A stretch of DNA of 64,000 nt, from NCBI GenBank assembly GCA_019115485.1, contig DXDM01000022.1:16182-80181 (forward strand). Reading direction: 5' to 3'. The DNA is from Candidatus Barnesiella excrementavium. Lineage in GTDB: Bacteria > Bacteroidota > Bacteroidia > Bacteroidales > Barnesiellaceae. The position numbers were made by a program, and so were the translations under genes. The notes below the pieces were generated by a model, which did not search any database, was not told the origin of the DNA, and saw nothing but the letters and a program-made list of their open reading frames with translations. Positions 37,022 to 45,581 of the stretch are shown here, in pieces (positions within the stretch are counted from its first letter, which is position 1; each line of letters begins with the position of its first letter).

Positions 37022-37795
37022 TCACTCGATATTTTTCCGCACCCGGGTGAGGTATGCTTTCATGCGGTCGGTGTCCTTGTGTTCGATGATATCGAGCAGT
37101 GCCGACATCTGCTCTTGTATCTGCCTCACCTGCTGGGGAGTGTTGGGGTTGAAGAGTATCTCGGTGAGCAGGTAGTCGTCTTCCGAGAGCAGCCCGCGGG
37201 CTATTTCCAGGTGCTTTTTGAAGGTGGTTCCCGGGGCCTCCTGGTGTTTCATGATCGAGGCGAATACCAGGGTCGAGGTGAAGGGTATCGAAAGGGAGTA
37301 GGCGATGGTCTCGTCGTGCTCGCGGAAGGAGTATTCGAATATGTTGAGCCGCAGGCGCTGGTAGATGTCCTTGAAGAAGACTTTACCCAGGTGGTCGCCC
37401 TCGGTAATGATGATGACGTGTTGCGTGCTCAGGTCGCTGAGGTTGGCAAAGGTGGGCCCGAACATGGGGTGGGTCGATACGAAGGGGTGACCCGCCCGGG
37501 CATAGAATTCGGGCAGACCGGTCTTGACCGAGGCGATGTCCGACAGGATAGTACGGTCGGGCAGGTAGGGGAGTACCGACTCGAAGGCCTCGATGGTGTA
37601 TTTGACCGTGGCGGCGTTGATGACCAGGTCGGGGGCAAACTCGCCTATCTCTTCGGGGCGGGTCATGCGCAGGGTGTTGAAGGCAAACCGCAGCCGGTTG
37701 GGGTCTACGTCGTAGAGGGCGACTTCGTGGTCGAAACTGAGTACGTCGGCAAAAAACGACCCCATCTTGCCGGCGCCGAGAATCACTATTTTCAT
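37022..37795 (-). CDS. tyrA: Prephenate dehydrogenase
   Basis: A 257-residue NAD(P)-dependent enzyme that converts prephenate to 4-hydroxyphenylpyruvate for tyrosine. The Rossmann motif is 'VILGAGKMGSFFADVL' (3-18), and 'ILSDIASVKTGLPEFY' plus 'FVSTHPMFGPTF' (catalytic His region) are typical. There is no ACT domain, so Tyr feedback of the usual ACT type is absent. Control would come from the operon leader. Last gene of pheA-aminotransferase-DAHPS/CM-tyrA. Confidence 0.93.
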   Translation of the reverse strand: MKIVILGAGKMGSFFADVLSFDHEVALYDVDPNRLRFAFNTLRMTRPEEIGEFAPDLVINAATVKYTIEAFESVLPYLPDRTILSDIASVKTGLPEFYARAGHPFVSTHPMFGPTFANLSDLSTQHVIIITEGDHLGKVFFKDIYQRLRLNIFEYSFREHDETIAYSLSIPFTSTLVFASIMKHQEAPGTTFKKHLEIARGLLSEDDYLLTEILFNPNTPQQVRQIQEQMSALLDIIEHKDTDRMKAYLTRVRKNIE

Positions 37796-37823
37796 AGGGC
37801 AATGCGATGACTGGGTGAAACGG

Positions 37824-38888
37824 TTATTGGTTGATAATCTCCATCTGCTGGTGTACCGACTCCTCGTGAATGGCCTGCATCACCTCTTTCATGAACTCGG
37901 CTCCCATGCCCAGCTCCACGGCCTGGGCCATACGCTTTTGCAGAATCTCGTCGTAACGCGAGGTCTGCAACACGGGCATGCTGTGCTCCTTCTTGTATTG
38001 GCCTATCTCGCGCGACACGCGCATGCGCTTGGCCAGCAGTTCGAGCAGCTGGTTGTCGAGCTGGTCTATCTGGTGGCGCAGCTCCGAGAGGTTTTCAGTT
38101 GTTTGGGTTGTTTCGCGGATTACCAGCATGTTGAGTATATAGGAGAGCGCTTCGGGGGTCACCTGCTGGTTCTTGTCGCTCCATGCACAGTCGGGGTCAC
38201 AGTGCGACTCGACGATGAGTCCGTCGAAACCCATGTCCATCGCCTGCTGGCAGAGCGGAGCTACCAGCTCGCGCTTGCCTCCGATGTGGCTGGGGTCGCA
38301 GACGATGGGCAGGTTGGGCAGTCGTCGGCGCAGCTCGATGGGGATATGCCACTGAGGCATGTTGCGGTAGAGGTGTTTGTCGTAGCTGCTGAACCCGCGG
38401 TGGATTACACCCAGCCGGCGCAGGCCGGCGTTGTAGATGCGCTCGACAGCCCCGATCCAAAGTTCCAGGTCAGGATTCACGGGGTTCTTGATCAGTACGG
38501 GGATGTCCACTCCCTTTAATGCGTCGGCAATCTCCTGTACGGCGAAGGGGTTGGCTGTGGTGCGGGCACCTATCCACAAGATGTCGATGCCGTGTTTGAG
38601 GGCTTCGAACACGTGACGCTCGGTAGCCACCTCGGTGGCGGTGTACATGCCGGTCTCCTCTTTCACCCGTTTGAGCCAGGCCAGTCCCTCCACGCCTACG
38701 CCTTCGAAACCTCCCGGTTTGGTACGGGGTTTCCATATCCCGGCGCGGAATATCTTGATACCTTGCCCGGCCAGTTGGCGGGCGGTGTTCATGACCTGTT
38801 CTTCGGTCTCGGCGCTGCAAGGGCCGGCTATGATAAGGGGGCGTTTGCGGTCGACCCCGGGCAGTAAAATCGGTTGTAAATCTTTCAT
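37824..38888 (-). CDS. Bifunctional DAHP synthase / chorismate mutase
   Basis: A 354-residue fusion. Residues 1-260 are a type I-beta (KDO8P-like) DAHP synthase ('PLIIAGPCSAE', 'GIKIFRAGIWKPRTKPGGFEGVG', 'WIGARTTANPFAVQEIA', 'PIVCDPSHIGGKRELV'), which starts the shikimate pathway. Residues about 265-354 are an AroQ-type chorismate mutase ('LRHQIDQLDNQLLELLAKRMRVSREIGQYKKEH'). The fusion couples entry to the pathway with the branch to prephenate. The order (DAHPS first, CM last) is the one usual in Bacteroidetes. 28 bases separate it from tyrA. Confidence 0.95.
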   Translation of the reverse strand: MKDLQPILLPGVDRKRPLIIAGPCSAETEEQVMNTARQLAGQGIKIFRAGIWKPRTKPGGFEGVGVEGLAWLKRVKEETGMYTATEVATERHVFEALKHGIDILWIGARTTANPFAVQEIADALKGVDIPVLIKNPVNPDLELWIGAVERIYNAGLRRLGVIHRGFSSYDKHLYRNMPQWHIPIELRRRLPNLPIVCDPSHIGGKRELVAPLCQQAMDMGFDGLIVESHCDPDCAWSDKNQQVTPEALSYILNMLVIRETTQTTENLSELRHQIDQLDNQLLELLAKRMRVSREIGQYKKEHSMPVLQTSRYDEILQKRMAQAVELGMGAEFMKEVMQAIHEESVHQQMEIINQ

Positions 38889-38904
38889 GACGGTATATAA
38901 GTTT

Positions 38905-40092
38905 TTAGAGTTTTACGGATTGGATTCGTTGCAAGGCTTCGTTCATTCGCTCCTCGGTGGCGCAGAGCGAGATGCGCAGGTAGCGGTTGCCGCGGCTGCC
39001 GAAGATGAATCCCGGGGTGACAAAGACGCGGGCTTCGTGGAGTATCCGGTCGGCCAGCGATTCGGCATCGGGTGCCGTGTCGGGGATTCGGCCCCAGACG
39101 AACAGCCCCACCTGCGACGGGTCGTAGTGGCAGTCGAGTGCCTGCATGATTTGCTCGGCTATCTGTCGGCGGGTGCGGTAGACGCGGTTCACCTCGTCGT
39201 ACCATTCGGGGCCGCACGAGAGGGCCTTGATGGCGGCACTCTGCAACGGGCGGAACATGCCCGAGTCGATGTTGCTCTTTACCCGCAGTATCCACTCGAC
39301 GAACCGGGGGTTGGAGGCCAGCATGCCGATGCGCCAGCCGGCCATGTTGTGCGACTTGCTCAGCGAGTTCATCTCGATGCAGCACTCCCGGGCGCCCGGT
39401 ACCGACAGCAGGCTGAGGGGTCGGTCGTTGAGGATAAAGCTGTATGGATTGTCGTTGACGATGACGATGCCGTGACGCCGGCCGAACTCCACCAGCCGGG
39501 TGAACAGCTCGGTCGAGGCGTTGGTTCCGGTGGGCATGTTGGGGTAGTTGACCCACATGAGTTTGATGCGGTCGAGCGGCATCGATTCGAGTTGGTCGAA
39601 GTCGGGTTGCCACCCGTTTGCCTCGTCGAGGTCGTAGGTGAAAATCTCGGCTTCGGCCAGTCGGCTTACCGAACTGTAAGTGGGGTAGCCGGGATTGGGC
39701 ACCAGTACTCCGTCGCCGGGATTGAGGAAGGCAAGGCTGATGTGCAGGATTCCCTCTTTCGACCCGATGAGGGGTTGTATCTCCCGTTGCGGGTCGAGCT
39801 CTACGCCATACCAGCGGGCATACCAGTCGGCAAACGCCCGGCGCAATTCGGGAATACCCACATAGGGTTGGTAGCTGTGCGTGTCGGAGCGTCGGCTTTC
39901 GGCACACAAAGTCTCGATAGTCTCGGCATGAGGGGGCCGGTCGGGGCCGCCAATACCCAGGCTGATGATGTCGAGTCCGCGGGCATTCAGCGCGGCAATT
40001 TCTTTCAACTTGCGTGAGAAGTAGTATTCGCTCACGCTGTTCACCCGGTTGGCGGGACGTATGGTATCAAAGGGGTTGGTTGAATTCTGCAT
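38905..40092 (-). CDS. Class I/II PLP-dependent aminotransferase (aromatic amino acid type)
   Basis: A 395-residue fold-type I aminotransferase. The PLP Lys is K246 in 'NSLSKSHNMAGWRIG', with the substrate Arg region near the C-terminus ('GSRGNRYLRISLC'). Between pheA and the DAHP synthase/CM gene it is best explained as the enzyme that transaminates phenylpyruvate and hydroxyphenylpyruvate to Phe and Tyr, although the family also includes aspartate and LL-DAP aminotransferases. Its start lies inside the end of pheA (26-base overlap). Confidence 0.9.
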   Translation of the reverse strand: MQNSTNPFDTIRPANRVNSVSEYYFSRKLKEIAALNARGLDIISLGIGGPDRPPHAETIETLCAESRRSDTHSYQPYVGIPELRRAFADWYARWYGVELDPQREIQPLIGSKEGILHISLAFLNPGDGVLVPNPGYPTYSSVSRLAEAEIFTYDLDEANGWQPDFDQLESMPLDRIKLMWVNYPNMPTGTNASTELFTRLVEFGRRHGIVIVNDNPYSFILNDRPLSLLSVPGARECCIEMNSLSKSHNMAGWRIGMLASNPRFVEWILRVKSNIDSGMFRPLQSAAIKALSCGPEWYDEVNRVYRTRRQIAEQIMQALDCHYDPSQVGLFVWGRIPDTAPDAESLADRILHEARVFVTPGFIFGSRGNRYLRISLCATEERMNEALQRIQSVKL

Positions 40093-40912
40093 ATTCTCCG
40101 AGTATTTTGAAGTTCTTGGTCAGAGGTCGTATGGCTTCGAGCGACTGTTTGTAACGGGTGAAGTTGTCGAAGGTGAGGTCGATGTAGAAGCGATATTCCC
40201 ATTCCCGTCCGATGATGGGCATCGATTGAATCTTCGACAGGTTGATGTCGTAGAAGGAGAGTATCGTGAGCACCTTTGACAGGCTGCCCTGCGTGTGGGG
40301 CAGGCTGAATACCAGCGACGACTTGTTGATGCGTTTGCCGGCGGTGAGCAGGTCGCTGTAAAGCGGGTCGGCCACGATAAGAAACCGGGTGAAGTTGCGC
40401 TTGTTGGTCTCGATGCCCTCGGCCAGAATGTCCAGTCCGTAAATCTCGGCCGCCAGTCGGCCGCAGATGGCGGCATGCCCTTCGAGTCGTTGTTGGGCTA
40501 TCTCCTGTGCGCTACCCGCCGTGTCGTCCTTCTCTACGAGTTTCATGCGGGGGTGAGCTTTGAGAAATTCGCCGCACTGCATCAGGGCCATGGGGTGGGA
40601 GTTTACCTCGCGAATGTCGTCGAGCTCCTCGCCCGGCAGGGCGGCAAGCACGTGCGAGATGCGCAGTTTGTATTCCCCTACGACGTTCAGATTGCTTTTG
40701 CGCAGCAGTTCGTGGTTTTGCAGCAGGCTGCCGGCGATGGTGTTCTCGATGGCCATGATGCCCAGCAGGGAACGGTCGGAGGCCATGCGGTCGAACATCT
40801 CGGGAAAGGTGGTGCAGGCGACGGTCTCAATCTCCTCCTCGCCGAAGTAGGCTCGGGCGGCGGCTTCGTGATAACAACCGGCTATGCCTTGTATGGTAAC
40901 TCGTTTCTTCAT
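40067..40912 (-). CDS. pheA: Prephenate dehydratase
   Basis: A 281-residue monofunctional enzyme converting prephenate to phenylpyruvate. The PDT domain (1-180) carries the catalytic T-R-F at 175-177 (NFTRFLIV). The ACT domain (about 198-275) has 'SKIQSMPIIGREWEYRFYIDL'. The usual ESRP motif of the Phe-binding site reads Q-S-M-P (229-232), so allosteric inhibition by Phe may be weak or different. First structural gene of the Phe/Tyr operon. Its ATG is only 11 bases beyond the T run of the attenuator, which makes it the direct target of the leader control. Confidence 0.95.
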   Translation of the reverse strand: MKKRVTIQGIAGCYHEAAARAYFGEEEIETVACTTFPEMFDRMASDRSLLGIMAIENTIAGSLLQNHELLRKSNLNVVGEYKLRISHVLAALPGEELDDIREVNSHPMALMQCGEFLKAHPRMKLVEKDDTAGSAQEIAQQRLEGHAAICGRLAAEIYGLDILAEGIETNKRNFTRFLIVADPLYSDLLTAGKRINKSSLVFSLPHTQGSLSKVLTILSFYDINLSKIQSMPIIGREWEYRFYIDLTFDNFTRYKQSLEAIRPLTKNFKILGEYAEFNQPL

Positions 40913-40923
40913 AGGTCGAAAAT

Positions 40924-40956
40924 AAAAAATCCCGTTCGTGCAATGAACGGGATTTT
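40924..40956 (-). terminator. Attenuator: intrinsic terminator in the pheA leader
   Basis: Minus strand AAAATCCCGTTC (40956-40945), loop ATTGCAC, GAACGGGATTTT (40937-40926), running into six Ts (40929-40924). A perfect 12-bp stem. It lies between the operon promoter and pheA, so it can only act conditionally. Confidence 0.9.
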
Positions 40957-41014
40957 ACTGAATATGTGTTATTGTCTTGTTTTACATCATGTTTATTTGC
41001 ATAAAACCCCGTTC
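40945..41014 (-). promoter_or_regulatory. Antiterminator of the Phe/Tyr operon leader
   Basis: GAACGGGGTTTTA (41014-41002), starting on the base after the leader peptide stop codon, pairs over 13 positions (one G-U) with TAAAATCCCGTTC (40957-40945). That second segment is also the 5' arm of the terminator, so the two structures exclude each other. Confidence 0.85.
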
Positions 41015-41074
41015 TTATTTTGGTCCAAAATAAAAATAAAAGTAAAAGTAATATGCAAAATCAAAATTCTTCAT
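41015..41074 (-). CDS. Phe/Tyr leader peptide of the pheA operon attenuator
   Basis: A 19-codon ORF encoding MKNFDFAYYFYFYFYFGPK, with six Phe and five Tyr residues, nine of them within codons 8-16. Its ATG lies 28 bases downstream of a complete promoter. Its stop codon abuts the antiterminator strand, so a ribosome that finishes translation covers that strand and allows the terminator to form, whereas a ribosome stalled for lack of charged tRNA-Phe or tRNA-Tyr leaves it free. The end of the ORF also contains a 17-base palindrome (41016-41032, TATTTTGG-A-CCAAAATA) that could be a pause hairpin. The codon content, position and RNA structures agree fully, and I am confident of the function. Confidence 0.92.
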   Translation of the reverse strand: MKNFDFAYYFYFYFYFGPK

Positions 41075-41101
41075 TGTTTCTCTGTGGTGAGTTTTATGTT
41101 G

Positions 41102-41132
41102 CAAATGTAATGAAATCATTTTTTAATCCAAA
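41102..41132 (-). promoter_or_regulatory. Promoter of the Phe/Tyr operon
   Basis: Minus strand TTTG (41132-41129), 19 bases, TACATTTG (41109-41102). Transcription would begin about 20 bases ahead of the leader ATG. Confidence 0.8.
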
Positions 41133-41271
41133 CAAATCGTTATAAATTTTTGAATAAAACGACAATTTTTTTATTTTTATTGCAGGTGATGTGTACATTG
41201 TGCTTGTGAATGGTGTAGAGCCGGGTGGAAAAATTGACGAACGGGAGAGGACGAACCCCGCATTTTTTCAC

Positions 41272-41279
41272 TACCTTTG
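41272..41279 (+). promoter_or_regulatory. -7 box of the acidic protein gene
   Basis: TACCTTTG, 23 bases before the ATG at 41303. No -33 box at normal spacing. Confidence 0.55.
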
Positions 41280-41302
41280 TAATCATAATAATGGAATAAG
41301 TT

Positions 41303-41764
41303 ATGGAAGCTTCGGAACAAAAACTTTTCTCTGCCCTGTGCGAGACCCTGTGTGTAGCCGTAGAAAAGGCTCGTGCAGAGTCCATGTCGTTGACCGACCT
41401 GTATGTACAGGTGAAGTATGACGACCAGCAGTTTGTCGTCTACGACGATGCCGACGGGGTGTTGGCTCAGGCAACCGTCGAGGCACTCGACGAGTGGCGC
41501 ACGGCTCACGAAGGCGAGTCGTCGGAGAGTGCGCTGATTGCCTTGTTGAGAAAGGTGTTGGAGCATGACGACGTGAACCGGGCTCTTCACTCGCTGGATT
41601 TCATATCGCCCTTCTCGGTCGTATTGGTGAATGCCGACATGGAACCGGTGGCCGACCTCGTTACCCTCGACGACGAGAATGTCTATCTGCACGACGATTT
41701 CTGGGAGAAGATGGACAAGGAGCTCGACGATTTCTTTGAGCAACTCATGGCCGATACCAAGTGA
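41303..41764 (+). CDS. Conserved hypothetical acidic protein
   Basis: A 153-residue, strongly acidic cytoplasmic protein without signal peptide or membrane segment. It is rich in Asp and Glu, with a helical start ('SEQKLFSALCETLCVAVEKARAE') and an acidic helical end ('DDFWEKMDKELDDFFEQLMAD'). I do not recognise a family or motif. It has its own promoter between the divergent Phe/Tyr leader and tig. Codon use looks like that of its neighbours. Confidence 0.75.
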   Translation: MEASEQKLFSALCETLCVAVEKARAESMSLTDLYVQVKYDDQQFVVYDDADGVLAQATVEALDEWRTAHEGESSESALIALLRKVLEHDDVNRALHSLDFISPFSVVLVNADMEPVADLVTLDDENVYLHDDFWEKMDKELDDFFEQLMADTK

Positions 41765-41854
41765 CGCCAGTCGCAGGAAGCGAATCAGCTCTCTCTTTGG
41801 ACGGCCTGGAATGTGTTGCCGACCGGCCGCTCACAAGAAAAATTTTAATAATAA

Positions 41855-41885
41855 TTTGATTATCGAAAGATAAGCACTAATTTTG
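41855..41885 (+). promoter_or_regulatory. Promoter of tig
   Basis: TTTG (41855-41858), 19 bases, TAATTTTG (41878-41885). 82 bases of leader precede the tig ATG. Confidence 0.75.
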
Positions 41886-41967
41886 CGCTCTCAAAATTTG
41901 CACGCTTTTTGCAGGGAATAGAGAGTAAATAAGTAAAAACATAAATAATTTAATAAAATATATAAGA

Positions 41968-43329
41968 ATGAACGTTTCACATCAAAACACCGACAACCTG
42001 AACGCCGTGATTTCGATTGAAATAACGAAAGCCGATTATCAGGACAAAGTTGATAAATCTCTTCGCGCTTACGGGCAGAAAGCCAATATCCCCGGTTTCA
42101 GAAAGGGGAAAGTACCGTTCAGCATCCTCACGAAGATGTTTGGAAAATCGGTTCGGGTAGAAGAGATAAACCGTTTGGTTTCAGAAGCTCTGTACAATTA
42201 TATCCGCGACAACAAACTCAATATCCTGGGCGAGCCGATGACGGCCGAAGATATGACGGTCGACCTCGATGCACAGGACGATTTCACCTTCCGTTTTGAT
42301 GTAGCTTTGGCTCCCGAACTGGACGTGAAAGTCGACAAAAAGATAAAAGTTCCCTACTACACGATTACCGTTGACGACGACATGGTAAAACGTCAGAACG
42401 AAGCTTTCCTGTCGCGCTTTGGCAAACAGGTTTCGGTCGACGAGTCGACCGACGAGCGTGACCTCATCAAGGGGTCGATGGTCGAGCTCGCAAGCGACGG
42501 CACGCCCCTCGAAGGCGGCATCACGGTAGAGAGCACGATTGTTTCGCCCAACTACTTCAAGAGTGACGACGAGAAGGCCAAATTCGCCGGCGTGAAGAAG
42601 GGCGACAAGGTGGTGTTCAATCCCTCGAAGAGCTGCAACGCATCGGTAGCCGAACTTGCTTCGATGCTCAATACCGACAAGGAGAAAGCTGCCAATGTGA
42701 CATCTGACTTTGAGATGACAGTGACAGATATTACTCATCTGCAACCGGCCGAGTTGAACCAGGAGTTGTTCGACAACGTATTTGGCAAAGATGCCGTAAA
42801 AAACGAAGAGGAGTATTTCGCCAAATTGCGTGAGATGATTGCCCGTCAGCTGGTTCCCGAGAGCGACTACAAGTTCTCGATTGACTCCCGCGCAGCCATC
42901 GAAAAAGCCGTAGGCGATTTCGAGTTGCCCGACGCATTCCTCAAACGCTGGTTGCTGGCTACCGACAAGGAGCGTAAGGCCGAGACCATCGACGACGATT
43001 ACTCTCGCATGGTGCCCGACTTGAAATGGCAGTTGATTAAGGAGCAAATTGTAAAACAGTTCGATATCCACGTCGACGACAACGACTTGAAGGCTTTGGC
43101 CAAACGGGTCGCTGCCAGCCAGTTCGCCCAATACGGTATGACCGGTGTGCCCGACGATGTACTCGAACGTTACGGCAACGAGATGCTGTCGAGCAAGGAG
43201 ACCCGTTCGCGCCTCATCAACCAGGCTACCGAGCAAAAGATTCAAACCGCTATCAAGGAGTCGGTAACCCTCAATCACAAAGAGGTATCGATGGAAAAAT
43301 TCCAGAAACTGTTTGAAACAGCCGAATAA
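41968..43329 (+). CDS. tig: Trigger factor
   Basis: A 453-residue ribosome-associated chaperone. The N-terminal ribosome-binding domain has the signature loop 'IPGFRKGKVPFSILTKMFG' (about 40-58). A middle PPIase-like domain is poorly conserved, as in Bacteroidetes, and the C-terminal helical arms fill about 260-453. It is upstream of clpP-clpX as in many bacteria but separated from them by a terminator and a new promoter. Confidence 0.95.
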   Translation: MNVSHQNTDNLNAVISIEITKADYQDKVDKSLRAYGQKANIPGFRKGKVPFSILTKMFGKSVRVEEINRLVSEALYNYIRDNKLNILGEPMTAEDMTVDLDAQDDFTFRFDVALAPELDVKVDKKIKVPYYTITVDDDMVKRQNEAFLSRFGKQVSVDESTDERDLIKGSMVELASDGTPLEGGITVESTIVSPNYFKSDDEKAKFAGVKKGDKVVFNPSKSCNASVAELASMLNTDKEKAANVTSDFEMTVTDITHLQPAELNQELFDNVFGKDAVKNEEEYFAKLREMIARQLVPESDYKFSIDSRAAIEKAVGDFELPDAFLKRWLLATDKERKAETIDDDYSRMVPDLKWQLIKEQIVKQFDIHVDDNDLKALAKRVAASQFAQYGMTGVPDDVLERYGNEMLSSKETRSRLINQATEQKIQTAIKESVTLNHKEVSMEKFQKLFETAE

Positions 43330-43356
43330 AAAAGAGCAGGATATAAACCCTCTCAG

Positions 43357-43389
43357 AAGCCCCGGAACCTCTCGTTTTCGGGGCTTTTT
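43357..43389 (+). terminator. Intrinsic terminator of tig
   Basis: AAGCCCCG (43357-43364) pairs with CGGGGCTT (43379-43386), followed by TTTTTG. It lies 27 bases after the stop. Confidence 0.85.
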
Positions 43390-43496
43390 GTCACGGTGTG
43401 CTCCGGCCCGGCCCAGCCGGTGGGCGAGGGGCTGTTCGCGATATATTATTTTTTGTGAAAGATAAGGATAAAAAAGTAGACCGCCTCCCGATTTTA

Positions 43497-43529
43497 TTTG
43501 GGGCATAACTGTTTTTATTTATATCTTTG
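43497..43529 (+). promoter_or_regulatory. Promoter of clpP-clpX
   Basis: TTTG (43497-43500), 21 bases, TATCTTTG (43522-43529), 39 bases before clpP. Confidence 0.78.
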
Positions 43530-43568
43530 ACTGAAAATAGGGATTGAAAACAATTAAAAAAGAAGTAT

Positions 43569-44249
43569 ATGATGACAAACGATTTTAGAAATTATGCGGT
43601 AAAGCATTTAGGAATGAATGGCCTTGCGCTGGATCAGTATGCACAGATTACCAGCAGCTACCTCTCTCCCACGATTATGGAAGAGCGTCAACTGAATGTG
43701 ACACAGATGGACGTATTTTCACGTCTGATGATGGACCGTATAATCTTTTTAGGAACGCCTATCGACGATTATACGGCCAATGTCATAGAGGCTCAGTTGC
43801 TCTATCTCGACTCGGCCGACCCCGGTAAAGACATCTCTATCTATTTCAACACCCCGGGCGGGTCGGTCTACGCCGGTCTGGGCATCTACGACACCATGCA
43901 GTTCATCAGCTGCGACGTGTCGACCATCTGTACCGGTATGGCCGCCTCGATGGGTGCCGTGCTGCTGGTAGCCGGTACCAAGGGCAAACGCTTCGCACTG
44001 AAACATTCGCGGGTAATGATTCACCAGCCGATGGGCGGCGCTCAGGGCCAGGCTTCCGATATCGAGATTACGGCTCGGGAGATACAGAAATTGAAGAAAG
44101 AACTCTATACGATTATCGCCGACCACTCGGGAAATCCCTACGAGCGGGTAGAGAAAGACTCCGACCGCGACTACTGGATGACCGCCGCCGAAGCCAAGGA
44201 GTATGGCATGATTGACGAAGTGTTGGTGAAATCACAGAAAACCATTTAA
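43569..44249 (+). CDS. clpP: ATP-dependent Clp protease proteolytic subunit
   Basis: A 226-residue serine protease subunit. The catalytic Ser is in '[13 protein letters not shown]' (about 122), the His in '[11 protein letters not shown]' (about 147) and the Asp in the '[10 protein letters not shown]' region (about 196-203). The N-terminal extension of about 30 residues is longer than in E. coli, as usual for the phylum. It ends 3 bases before clpX, and the two products form the ClpXP protease. Confidence 0.97.
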   Translation: MMTNDFRNYAVKHLGMNGLALDQYAQITSSYLSPTIMEERQLNVTQMDVFSRLMMDRIIFLGTPIDDYTANVIEAQLLYLDSADPGKDISIYFNTPGGSVYAGLGIYDTMQFISCDVSTICTGMAASMGAVLLVAGTKGKRFALKHSRVMIHQPMGGAQGQASDIEITAREIQKLKKELYTIIADHSGNPYERVEKDSDRDYWMTAAEAKEYGMIDEVLVKSQKTI

Positions 44250-44252
44250 ATC

Positions 44253-45482
44253 ATGGCGAAAAGCGAAAAATGTAGTTTCTGCGGACGAGGGGCGAACGAG
44301 GTGAGGCTCTTGATGCCGGGCCGCGACGGCTGTATCTGCGACGAGTGTGCCGAACAGGCCTACCTCCTCTCCGAAGAGTATCTGCACAAGAAGAGAAAAA
44401 AGAATTCCAAGTGGGCCATCTCCCGGGAGGAGTTGCCCAAGCCCGACCAGATAAAGGCCTTCCTCGACGAGTATGTCATCGGGCAGGACGATGCCAAGCG
44501 CTACCTGGCCGTATCGGTCTACAACCACTACAAACGCATCATGCAGGCCGCCGATGACAGTGACGACGTGGAGATCGAAAAGTCGAACATTATCATGGTA
44601 GGTCCTACGGGTACCGGCAAAACCTTGCTGGCCAAGACAATAGCCCGTTTGCTCAAAGTGCCCTTCACCATTGTCGACGCCACCGTGCTCACCGAGGCCG
44701 GCTATGTGGGCGAGGATATCGAGAGCATTCTCACCCGCCTGCTCCAAGTGGCCGACTATGACGTCGAGGCTGCTGAGCGCGGCATCGTGTTTATCGACGA
44801 AATCGACAAGATAGCCCGCAAGAGCGACAACCCCTCGATTACCCGCGACGTGAGCGGAGAGGGGGTGCAGCAGGGATTGTTGAAACTGCTCGAAGGCTCG
44901 ATTGTGAACGTACCGCCCCAAGGTGGTCGCAAGCACCCCGAACAGAAGATGATTGCGGTGAACACCAAGAACATACTCTACATCTGCGGCGGAGCCTTCG
45001 ACGGCATCGAGCGCAAGATAGCCATGCGGCTCAACACCCATGTGGTAGGGTATAACGGTGGTGGCAGCAACAGCAGGGTCGACCGCGACAATCTGTTGCA
45101 ATACATCGCTCCGCAAGACTTGAAGGCCTATGGGCTTATCCCCGAAATCATCGGCCGTCTGCCCATACTCACCTACTTGCAACCCCTCGACCGGGAGGCG
45201 TTGCGCCGTATTCTGGTCGAACCCAAGAACTCGATTATCAAACAGTATGTCAAACTGTTCGAGATGGACGGTGTGAAGCTCACCTTCGACGACGACATGC
45301 TCGACTATGTGGTCGACAAGGCTATCGAGTTCAAACTGGGAGCTCGTGGGTTGCGTTCGATTGTCGAGACGGTGATGATGGACGCCATGTACGAAACCCC
45401 TTCGTCGAACAAGAAAAAACTGCATATCACACGCAGCTATGCAGAAAAGAAATTGGAGAAAGCAAAACTATTGGCCGTATAA
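44253..45482 (+). CDS. clpX: ATP-dependent Clp protease ATP-binding subunit ClpX
   Basis: A 409-residue AAA+ unfoldase. The N-terminal zinc-binding domain has C7-x2-C and a later C-x2-C ('CSFCGRG', 'CICDECA'). Walker A is '[15 protein letters not shown]', Walker B '[11 protein letters not shown]', and the pore loop and sensor 2 ('[12 protein letters not shown]'-like '[16 protein letters not shown]') are present. Co-transcribed with clpP. Confidence 0.98.
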   Translation: MAKSEKCSFCGRGANEVRLLMPGRDGCICDECAEQAYLLSEEYLHKKRKKNSKWAISREELPKPDQIKAFLDEYVIGQDDAKRYLAVSVYNHYKRIMQAADDSDDVEIEKSNIIMVGPTGTGKTLLAKTIARLLKVPFTIVDATVLTEAGYVGEDIESILTRLLQVADYDVEAAERGIVFIDEIDKIARKSDNPSITRDVSGEGVQQGLLKLLEGSIVNVPPQGGRKHPEQKMIAVNTKNILYICGGAFDGIERKIAMRLNTHVVGYNGGGSNSRVDRDNLLQYIAPQDLKAYGLIPEIIGRLPILTYLQPLDREALRRILVEPKNSIIKQYVKLFEMDGVKLTFDDDMLDYVVDKAIEFKLGARGLRSIVETVMMDAMYETPSSNKKKLHITRSYAEKKLEKAKLLAV

Positions 45483-45499
45483 AAAACAGCAGGAAAAAA

Positions 45500-45532
45500 T
45501 TTGGTAATTACGCAGAGTTGTTTATAAATTTG
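45500..45532 (+). promoter_or_regulatory. Promoter of recQ
   Basis: TTTG (45500-45503), 21 bases, TAAATTTG (45525-45532), 49 bases before the ATG. Confidence 0.72.
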
Positions 45533-45581
45533 TTAGACCGATAAGAGTTTCGGCCAAACAATAACGAGAAAGAGATACCGT

